Position numbers and translations under genes: made by a program
Notes under the pieces: generated by a model
What the model saw: only the letters and a program-made list of their open reading frames with translations
Told to the model about the DNA's origin: nothing
Databases searched by the model: none
Shown here: positions 12,901 through 23,600 of the stretch, piece after piece
How positions within the stretch are numbered: the stretch's first letter is position 1
Layout: the number at the start of each line of letters is the position of its first letter
Assembly: GCF_012273895.1 (NCBI RefSeq)
Contig: NC_052119.1
Location: forward strand, 9,214,705 to 9,278,704
DNA: 64,000 nt
From: Zerene cesonia
Taxonomy: Eukaryota > Arthropoda > Insecta > Lepidoptera > Pieridae
Direction of reading: 5' to 3'

Positions 12901-13859
12901 ACAACTGAAATATAATAACACCCTTGCGAATTCACTAGCGATTCATTACCTATATAGTTTTGTCTTGATCTAGTTTTCATATGTTACTATGGTTATGCGT
13001 ATTAGTCGTGTTTTACTACTTTGAACTATTTCCACTCTTTTGAATGGTTTTACACACTTTTATTTTGCCAAATAAACCTAACAATTTATATGCTATAAGA
13101 AATAATAGTTTTATGTTGTATTGTATTTTGTAGACAAGCTTAAAGCGTAATAAAAATCTATTTGTGATTTGGATATCAATAGAATATGGAAATGAAATAA
13201 TCAATCAAATTTTTAAATATGATAATACATATATTTAAAAAGTATTTCAAGCTCTTAAAATTATGAATAAAAATACGACACTTCAGTTCGATATCTTAGC
13301 GTATGGCAAATTTTTAGACTGAATTTAAATTCTCACTAGATTGCAAGTAGTGCCAAACGTAGCCTTTACCAGTGTAGGCTAAGTGCGAGCTTTTGCGAAG
13401 CCTTAAGGCTTCTTTCTAGTGCAAGTGAAGTTGGACGGCATTGTTGTGTGAAGTAGCAAAACTTATGTATGTAAAACTTAGTAAAACGTATGGATCTATA
13501 TTACCTAAATAAATATGAATAATTGTAAATTATTATTTTGGTGGCCTTTGTCACAGCTAAGTTCCATACTTGGCTTGTTACGTTTTTTACTTCTACAGTT
13601 TATGGTTTTATTTAAGTAGTATATATTTAATAGTGTAGTTATGCAATTGTATACTGTTTTGTTTGAAATATTATTTTTTGTTTCAAATTTGATAGCGTTT
13701 GCAATTCTATTGTAATCCATGACACGCCATATGTAAAATGGTATCCATACCATCTTACATATGGTGTGTACATCTAAGCACAACAACTGCAGTACAAATT
13801 GGTGGTTAGTGAAATATGTACTGAGATTGATTTATTTATATGATAATGTAATACACATC
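10000..13859. other. Largely single-copy non-coding DNA
   Basis: I see few repeats here. An open plus frame at 10640-10795 (RWVSNNVLLEYLNVRYAPDT onward) and a mixed-composition stretch at about 11690-11990 stand out, but neither has splice-supported coding structure. Confidence 0.35.
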
Positions 13860-13860
13860 T

Positions 13861-14082
13861 TAGTAGCTCTCCGCTCGCGGCTTTGCCCACGTAGCCAAAG
13901 GAAAAGAGACAGTTCCGCGGTTTTCACTGCATAGTTCCAGTTTCCGAGAGTTTATTGGCATGAAATTAGCCTATGTCACAGGATCTTTCAGTTCTCAAAC
14001 TATCTCTGTACCTATATAAAAGTTTAAAATTTATGATAGCCTAGCTCACATTATACGCTATGCTTTATACAAAGAGACAAAC
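13861..14082 (-). mobile_element. Degenerate Helitron-like element
   Basis: TAGCTCTCCGCTCGCGGCTT TGCCCACGTAG is the reversed 3' end; ATTAGCCTATGTCACAGGAT is interior. Confidence 0.5.
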
Positions 14083-14307
14083 ATGTACGTAAATATATTT
14101 ACCTCGACGGCTAAAAACAGTAACCTAGATAGCGCGCGCACCCGACAGGTCAGTGGCGGAAAACTTAATTATCTCACCTACAGTTGGACTCTTTCTATAT
14201 TACATAACCATGGACTTAGAATACTGGATATTGCTTCTCTTTATCATTTCTTATTACTAACACTATATTTTATAACCCTCTAAAGTTTATATACTCGTCA
14301 CTTGTTA

Positions 14308-14470
14308 TCATCATCGGCCAATATTTGTTCACTAAGGTGGTATAAGGGCTTTAGTCATAATCTAGCTCACTCATCCTAAACTTTTGTTTCTTGACCTGTT
14401 GGTTACCACACGATGTTTTCCTTCAACAGTTTAACTAACGATAATGAGAATAATATGTGGATCAATTTCG
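14308..14470 (-). mobile_element. Degenerate Metulj-like SINE
   Basis: TCATCATCGGCC tail, CATAATCTAGCTCACTC and ACGATGTTTTCCTTCAACAG core in the right order. Confidence 0.55.
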
Positions 14471-15084
14471 TTTTATATTCTCGTAAAGACAGGACATCTA
14501 AGATTAATATTTATAGTAGACTACGGTACTACACAACTTGTAAAAATAAAAACAATGGTTCAGCAAAAATACTCAAAGAACTACAGTTTTAATTATCTCA
14601 AACTATGAATTGAATCTTAATGGAATTTTTAAATTTTACACTGTGGTCTTTAAAACCTATTTACATAGAAATCTTGTATTGACAGACTTACGGATGCCAG
14701 CATGCTTTAAATATTTCATTTATACTACAAAGATTAGCAAGTACCACATATTACATCTTTAAAAAATCGAAACAACCCTACATTTGTTATTAATTTCTTA
14801 TCTGTATAAACTGCCGCCCAGAAAGTTATTGTAAATTGTTATTAAACTAGAATATAATTTGAAAGGGCTTCTACAATAGTCTTAATTAATAGATAATTGA
14901 GTTTGACGCAGACGTTTTATATTAATTAATAAGTGATATCTCAACTAAAATGTGCTTTATTTACAATCAAAATAACTTTATTTTTAAATTAAAATCAACG
15001 AAGTCTACAACGAAGGGAAACAAATTAAAATTCAATACAAAGATTGATTTAAAAATGTGAAGATATGCAATGAGCGGTAGCGTT

Positions 15085-15217
15085 TGTTTGTATGTTTGTC
15101 CAAAATTGGTAAACTGACAGGGTATGAGCTGTCTTGGGTGATAGGATACTTTTATGCCGATTAAATGCTCCCTTGGGATAAAACAGGAATCTTGATACCC
15201 GGGACGATCCGTCTAGT
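15085..15217 (+). mobile_element. Helitron-like fragment ending CTAG
   Basis: GGGTATGAGCTGTCTTGGGT GATAGGATAC ... GGGACGATCCGTCTAG matches 62909-63116. Confidence 0.55.
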
Positions 15218-15224
15218 ATTTTAT

Positions 15225-17380
15225 ATATTAAGGGACTTATAGATATATTACATTCTCTTTCAATAATAATAATTGTAAACGTAATGCCAGCATACATCAG
15301 TCCCCAATGTACCTACCTACCTAAATTTCTTTAGATGAAAATTTTTATGTAATGTTTTTGCAACCTCTCTTGATTTTATGATTATTTTTGGGTATTTTCA
15401 ATTGACGTACTTGAGCACATAATTAGCTCCGAAAAGGTCCGCGAAACAATGTTTCTATATTTATAACTTCTTATTCTTCTATAGTTATAAGTTTTTATAA
15501 TTGTAAAGTTACTTACTGTGTCGTCCGAAGTAATAGCCCATTATTTTTTGTATTTATAGGGTGCACACGTAAAACCGCACGGGTCATCTAGTTTTACTAT
15601 TTTCTAAAAATGTTAAAAATTAACTAAACCCTTATATCGACCGATAATTTAATACTAAACTAGTTGCTGACACAGTGACACTAAAACAAAATTACCCCAA
15701 CAAGGAGGGTAATTCAAAACAAATTCTTCTCTGCAATTTCCCGCCAGTATTTTCATTAAATTTTTCGTATTCCACGAACGATTTAATCTACATTATGAAG
15801 TTAATTCTAAAGTTATACTTCTAAAGTTATGTACGACATAAAATATGCATCAATAGCTACAGCCTATTTCGCGGGAAACTTTTAATGGACTAAGTTTAAT
15901 CTGTGGATACATTAATTTGGTGTTGCCAACGAAAAATTTAACGCCTTGTTTTATTTACGGTATCTCAGTTTGTATTGTATTTCTTGCGTGGGCTTTCGAA
16001 AGTTTTTTGTTGAAAATACTGCTTTTGATAGAATAAATTGCCTGTGAGAACTATGTTGTATTTATTTTTTCTTTCATGGCTTATTTTCCACGACATTCTT
16101 GTATAAAATTACATTATTTGGACAATAATATCTATGAGCGAGTATACTGGGCAAGTATTTAACTATAAATACATTATATAATTTTTTTCGTCTTCATCTT
16201 TTTTATATATATATATCAAATTAAATATCAACAGACAGATTAAATTAGATTATAAAGAAAAAAAAATAGATTATAAAGAATATGCTTTAGTAGACTTGCC
16301 TACCAGATACTACTTTAAGTAGTTGATACAAAATATAATTCTTACCCCCTGCTTGTCAGATTATCAGATAACTATAAACAAAAATCAACGATAGAAGAAT
16401 CTACGAAGACACATAATTCTCTATATCACAGACCATCTTTTGATAATCTATTTATTTGGTAAAAGGACATTATCTAATTAATTGGAAAGAATACTTCAAT
16501 TTAATAATAAGTTTGAAATTAAAGTGGATTTTAACGGTTTTAATAAATCGGCAATGATCACTGTTTGATAGGCAAGAAAAAAAAACAATTATTTGTTTCG
16601 ACATAACAAACAAACGACGCAACGACCGAAAACTACGCTCTTCACTGAGGCATTTGGCTATATTCATTTTATTCCCCGTCAACCAGGGGAAGCCGAGAAA
16701 AGCTAGTGTTGTTTGACGCAATATAGAGGTAATGTAATAGCGTACGGAGATGGGATCCTCTTAAGGGACGCTCGGTTAAATCGACCCAAATCCGATGGTT
16801 ATATATATGTTAACATATTATGAGTCGCGAAATGTGGAGCATTATGTCGCATTTATAATAATATATCACATATTATCATAGTTATATCGCATAATATTTG
16901 TTAATTATTATAAAAATACAACTTAATGTGACTACCTATAGGTTTTAAATAAACCCCCCAGGATTTTCCAATTGAAGTTTCTGTACCGATTCCTTTATAG
17001 ATTTGTTATAAATATTTACTTGTTCATATTGCTGTTAAGTCGTTATGTATGTTTCATAAAATTTCTACAGATAAAACCCTACAAGAATAACTAATTGCTC
17101 TGAAATAATGATAACAATCAATGATATTTAGCACCAATTCCTTAGCTCCTTCACACAGAACAATGATTTTGATGAAAATGCGACGATGTGTGAACTTTAA
17201 CCATTGCTAAGTTTTAAAAATATCGGACACGTTTACAAAATATCTTGATACCCAGTTGTACTCAATAAAAATTTATCTTAAAATGCGTCCTACCAATCTA
17301 ATGTGTGTATGACTTAACAATATTATATCAATATTTATTTTATTGAATATCGATAAAATAAAACCATAATGTATATTATA
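15225..17380. other. AT-rich non-coding DNA
   Basis: No gene seen. The minus frame at 16470-16721 has poor codon character and no homology I recognise. Confidence 0.35.
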
Positions 17381-17383
17381 TTA

Positions 17384-17389
17384 TTTATT
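17384..17389 (-). terminator. Candidate poly(A) signal of Fnbp4
   Basis: AATAAA on the minus strand, about 170 nt downstream of the Fnbp4 stop. A second one lies at 17335-17340. The choice between them is not decidable from sequence, and the motif is frequent in AT-rich DNA. Confidence 0.4.
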
Positions 17390-17556
17390 AAACTACAAAT
17401 AATACAAAGTGATCCTAATATATACAACAACTTATACGAGTAATTTTTTAATATCAGCGCCATCTATGAACACCGGTGTAATTACACAGACTTAATTTCA
17501 GTGCCCTCTGTTGACAAAAATGGAAGTTTTGCATTTCTAGTCAAAAATAAGAATTT

Positions 17557-17652
17557 TCAATCAGAATTAATCTCTTCTGCAACCTGTTGCCATTTAGCGA
17601 CAAGAGACGACACTGTCTTATGCTTCATTCCTATTGAACTCGAGATTTTTAC
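17557..17652 (-). CDS. Fnbp4: Fnbp4 exon 10 (C-terminus, stop)
   Basis: The exon encodes residues 745-775 and the TGA at 17557-17559. The segment SLVAKWQQVAEEINSD aligns with the SLVxKWQ...E block near the C-terminus of vertebrate FNBP4, which confirms the gene model although this exon is too short for simple ORF calling. The acceptor is CATTCACAG. An AATAAA on the minus strand (17384-17389) lies about 170 nt past the stop and may be the poly(A) signal. Confidence 0.85.
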   Translation of the reverse strand, partial: VKISSSIGMKHKTVSSLVAKWQQVAEEINSD

Positions 17653-20600
17653 CTGTGAATGGAAAAAAAAAATAATTGTTATTCTCTTAGATAAATTAAA
17701 AACAAACACATTTATAGACACGATATAATACTGTTTCTGTAATATGTTTCATCTATTATTTATACATGTTTCTGTTGGCGCCGTGGTTAGAGAGTAGTGA
17801 GCGACTATAGGACTGGCGGTTGTGAATTCGATTCCTTATTCTTTTTACATGATATTATGAAAAAACTGAAACAAAATACTTTTCAATATCTAGCATCTAT
17901 AAAACGAGAATCTACTTACACATTTTACTTGTAAGGATTACTTTTTACTCTATCTAACATCTAGGATTATTATAACATAACTAGCTGTGCCGCGGATTTG
18001 GCCGCGTAGTATCTGATGTTATATAACCTTCCTCAATAAATGGCTTATCTAACACTGAAATTTTTTTTCAAATCGAACATACAGAGACATACTCTTCATC
18101 TTTATAATATTCGTAAAGTAAATTATTATGTTCTTTATATTATTATATTTTATATCTGCTAGTTTACTTTTCTTAAAAGAAACAAACCACACACTAAAAT
18201 TTATAAAATCAACAGTACAGTTACATTCCTAACTCACCTTACTCTTCCGTCTACTTTTCTCCTTTTCGCATCTCTCAATCTTCTCAACTTGTTTCACCTC
18301 ACTCTCTCTATATCTCTTATCTCTCTCTCTTCCCTTCTCACTCTCCCGGTGTCTCTTCTCTCTCTCTCTTCCCCTCTCACTCTCTCTGCTCAGTTCGGGC
18401 GAGTTGGAAGCAGTGGGCGGGCCGGAAGAATGCTTCTCCAATTCTGCTATATCGCTATAGAACGAGAGAAGTTCATCGCCTATCTCTTTCTTCGGTTCCT
18501 GAAAATACGAAAAAAAAAGTTTAACAAATAATATTGAGTTTGTGTGTATAATGTGTTTAATATCCTCGATCATTCAGACTTCTTTGTTTAATTCTTCTTT
18601 GTTTTAGATGAAAATGAATGAATATTTCTGCAATATGGTGTGTAAGCTGATGTGTACCATAGTGAGCATTGTTTGATTGGATAATATATAATGTGTGTAG
18701 TATCGTGTGTTATACACTCACGGGCGGCGGAGGCGGGGGCTGCACCAGCGGCGTGTGCGGCGTGTGCTGCACGTGCGGCGTGTGCGGCGCGTCGTCAGTA
18801 CCGGGCGGGGGCGGGTCGTCCCACGCGGGCGGCGGCGGCGTCGGCAGCCGCGGGGGGGACGGCGGCGGCGGCGGCGGGGGAGTACTCTCCTGGGCAAATA
18901 ATACGATATTTTAATTCATACTGATTTAAATTAGAATAAGTTTCATTTAATATATTTTAATTTATAGTTTTATAACATTGAAATGCTTTGTAAATGAGAA
19001 ATTTTCCGCGATCCAAATTAAATTACTAAGGCGGGAACGAGGGGGGCCAAGAGGGTAAGCGTTGCTACGGTTTGGCAAGACGCAGGCCCAAATCCCGCCT
19101 CGTGATCAAATTTTTTCTCATTAATTTAATATAATTTTATAATCTTATCTTATATCTGATATTCTTTCTTATATCCTTCCTACTAATATTATAAATGCGA
19201 AAGTTTGTAAGGATGTGTGTGTGTTTGTTGTTCTTTCACGCAAAAACTACTGATGCAATGAAATTTGGTACGTAGATAGAATTATAATAAAAATTGTCAG
19301 CTTTTCGTCTCGTTTCACTATCACATTATTTTTTTATACAAAAAGAAAAAACTCTTGACAGATCGCGTTCCAGTATACATACCGTGACGTCGGGCGGCGG
19401 CGGCGTGGTGCATATCTCCATGTCCGTGCTGGCCACGGCGGGGTACTCCCACTGCACGAGCCCGTCCGCCTCGCGCTTGTAGCTGTAGCGCCCCGCCGAC
19501 CTGGGCAAACCGTCGCGTCCTTACATCTGATTGGCTCGCTGCTCGCACGGCCCGCGACTTTAGCTGGCGGATTGCGCTTTAAGCGTTTTGTTCGGTACGC
19601 ATACGTGAATTCAATCGGAAGGTACACACGATTTGGTCTGCGTTTAAAAGGATTCGTGTCAATAATTTAAGAGATCTCAGTGATGGAATTAAATTGAAAG
19701 AAATCGAGCGTTAGGCGTGGTTTAAAAAAGTTTTGTGTCGATAATGATTGAATAATTTGAAATATTGACAGATCATTTGGTTTGTTTAAGACATGAAATG
19801 TCAATTTTGTACAAAATATGAAAAGTCGCCCATGGAACTATAATAAGTGATGTATCATATTGGTTATTTTATAATCAACTAGCTTTTTTAGGCCGCGGCT
19901 TCGCCCGCGTAGAATTCGCTTATATCGCGCGACATGGTAAGGAGTATTTTCTTCGCATTAAAAAGTATGGTTTGTTCTTTTCCACGTTTAGCTCCACCTT
20001 CATATCAAGTTTCATCAAAATCGGTTTGACGATCGAACTTTCATACAAACTTTCATCCCCTCTTCCAACCCTTTCTACCCTTTTTTCGCGATAAAAAGTA
20101 TCCTATGTCCTTTCCCAAGTTCAGTTCTATCATCATACCAAATTTTATCAAAATCGGTTCAGTGGTTTAGGCGTGAAAGCGTAACAGACAGACAGACAGA
20201 CAGAGTTACTTTCGCATTTATAATATTAGTAGGGATTTGAAAAAAAAAAAGAAATGATAATACAACTTTTATCCAATGACACCTAAATTGAAGGTTTGTT
20301 TAATTAAAAAAATTTTTGACAAATTTTACACGGTAGAAGAATTGCTGTATTATTTTTGTTTTTTAACTATACATTTGTATAAAAGAAGAAATCTATATAA
20401 TAAGAAATAAATTTGAGATTTGAAAAAGTGAAAGTTTTCTTCTAAGCTCAATCCTAAACCAGTCAATTTTAAACACTCGTTTTCACCATTGAATTTCTCG
20501 AATCCCATCTATAATTGCAAGTGCTCTATATGAAATCCTCTTATGACTTTTTTATATAGATATTTTTTTATTACTATCCAGCCAATCATACTACACTACG

Positions 20601-23600
20601 TGTGCTTAAAACGCCATACCACCAACTAAAATCACGGGGCCAACTTAAACTATGACACCAGGGACCAGTTCAGAAAGCGCCAACAAACAGAAACCCCGAT
20701 TTCTGCACCAGTCCCATATAAATATGTATGTGTTTATACTAAACCCATGAGCTGTAAGGAGCTACGTATAAGTAACAGAAGCTCGACCGCCATACGATTT
20801 TCGTCCTTATGCCCTTCTGGAACAGATCAAAGTGCATTATCAAGAATATGAATAGTAAATAACGAAAATTTCATCTTACCAGAGTCGAACGCGCGGTAAG
20901 CCTCCGCAACAGATTGTCTTCTCTCTTCGTGTCGCTTCAGCGTTTTGTTGGAACTTTCAGTAGTTTTACAATAAGTTTTCTTGGCCCATATTAATACTCT
21001 GTCTTTATATACTGATGGATGAATGAACAAAATATATAATTTTACAATTACAACAACAAAAGTCGGCATTTGTTATAATGTCTTGACATTAGTTCAGCGT
21101 TCAAGCTAACTAGACGACAGCTGGACAAGAATGCTTTGTGTTGACAAATATACTATTGGAAGTATTACATATATTTTCCAAGAATAAATAATCTATTCAA
21201 CGAATATTTACCGATGTTTTAATTTTTAATAAATTATACAACAAATAAATCACACATATAAAATATTTTAAGTCGAACGAAAAATCACTATAAAACTATA
21301 AAATAATACTAATAAGGGCCAGCAGATGAGAGACAAGGTGTTAAACCTCTAAACAGTTTTATCGTTACAAATTATCGGGTTACAGAATCAAAGAAACTCA
21401 AAATGATATCAATAAATGTTTTATTTAACAATAATAACTCAGGTACTCTTTGTATCACATTTATATCACAATATACTAACATATTAAAAATCAGACTTTA
21501 TTTGTGCCTTAATTCTAGTATATATAGGCATTTTTAAGCATACTTCACTCCACAAATTCGTTTATCTGGTAACTCAAAGCTGATAAGAATAAAAAAATAT
21601 ATGAATAGTACAAGACGCGTTTTAAAATAAAATTGCAATATAATTTGCATACAATAATGATTTTTTTATTGATGTGAACTGACTGAATAAAATAATATGT
21701 CAGTATCAGCTTTATAAGACGTTATATTGAAATGGGTATCAATATTTTTAAAATGCATTTCAAAATGTTTCAAAACATATTGTATAAATGAGTAATTACG
21801 TTTGATGAGAGAACATGATCAATAAAAATAAAATGAACAATCTTCATGAGCCTCCCGCCATATGAAATCTCACTATGAATCCAGCTCGAAGGACCATATC
21901 ATCATTATTTAAATGTTAAAAAATGGAAATGTATCTATCTTTCATTTTATTTATTCCACATTCTCTTACCAAACTATAGCACAATTTCATTATTTTAAAT
22001 CATTCACGTAGGTGTTCTCTTGTATATAGTTACGAAACATCGCGAAAGTGTATCGTGTGACAATTAACAGGTTGAAGTGAATGTAGTTGAATATGAATTA
22101 TGAATAGTGTGTTACAAATATAATCTTGCGTTTAAATACATATTTTTTTATTTATCAATATGGAGTTTTTAATTATTGCTGTTAGTTTTGATTTGTAAAT
22201 AGCAAAAATTATGTATTCGATCACGGCTATAATCTCACAACTTTAATTTTATTATGGCGTTATACAGTAACACAAATACGTATATCGTGTGTCGGTACGC
22301 GCGCACGCGTGTGTGCATGCGTGTACGTGTACGTGTACGTGTAGGTGTGCGTGTTTGCGTGTGCGTGCGAGGCTATATATAGAAGCGCGTACCTCTGGAA
22401 GACGCAGTGCCAGCCGGGCGGCGCGGCGCTCCGCTCGTGCGCGCCGAGCGCCGCCGCCGCGCCCTCCACCCAGCGCCGCCAGTACGGCGCGGAGAGCGCG
22501 CCCGCGCGGAACGCCGATACTAGCGTCTGGAATGCGTTATTACCTGGTTATACATGTAATTCGGACAGATGGTATGACCTGATGCTAGGTAAGAACATCT
22601 CGGACCAGGTTGCAGGCAGCGTTGCTACAACCGGATGGGACCACTGCCCAGAACAGTTAAGAGCTCAAGAGCTCAAGAGCTCACAGGTCTGCGTGGAAAA
22701 ACCATGTAGTAAACATTTTCATCAAGGTACAAAGCTTCCCGCGAATTTTCTTTGTGCGAAGTTATTTAATCAGAATGAAATTGTATGAGTCATCGGTGAT
22801 TGAATGTTAACTATACAGATTATGTTCAAATCCAAATATAAAAGAATCTATAGCAATATTCTTTATAAATGTGATTCCCCCTCCACCATAACCAATCAAA
22901 AGTAAATATAAGTAAAGATAGCTCACCTGCATTTGTACCATCATCTCCTGCACCGGAGTGAGCGGTGCCGGTTGCACTTGCATCAGGTACTTTAACTTTG
23001 CTTCTACCAAATCCGACAGATCATCCAATGCTTCATCTTTTTTATCTTCATTCAGCACTTCACCTTTCGTAAACATCAACCCGTTCCCATAATTGATAGC
23101 ATTCTTCGGCGCACTGTCTTCACTCTCTTCATTAGTAAAACCCAACCCCATTCGTTCACTTGAAAACCCTTCGATATGCTGACTATATTTTGTTGTATAT
23201 GCTGGTACTTCTATTTTCTCTTTCTTTGGAAGAACAGATTTTGATATCCTGAGTTTTCTTGTTTCTCCTTCCGTTACGTCTGTAAGATAGATGTTTTTCT
23301 TCTTTTCCTTTTCAGGTGGCGGAGGCGGAGGTTTATCGACAGGTTTACTTTCATCTATATTAATTGCACTAGGGAATAACATGGGACCATTTGTTTGTTT
23401 GTCTTCTAGACTTGGCGTTAGACTACGAGGCGAGTTCGTTGCACTATTATTACCATCAAACATATCTACTTTTTTACTTTTAGCTTTTGGTAGTTCCTTC
23501 TGTTCGATCTCTTGTAATAACTCATCGATGTCTAGATCCTTCACTGATTTGGGTGAATTTGTTCGTGATGCGTCATCTTTTATTATCTTCTGCAGTTCTG

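Noticed and set aside
17501..17728. Plus-strand frame of 75 residues
   Set aside because: Antisense of Fnbp4 exon 10; the minus strand has acceptor, phase and family match.
18289..18924. Plus-strand Gly-, Arg- and Ala-rich open frames
   Set aside because: They are antisense shadows of the Pro-rich and Arg/Glu-rich Fnbp4 exons 8 and 9.
22289..22788. Plus-strand frame of 147 residues
   Set aside because: It runs through the (GT)n tract, the antisense of Fnbp4 exon 6 and intron sequence; the minus-strand splice structure explains the region.
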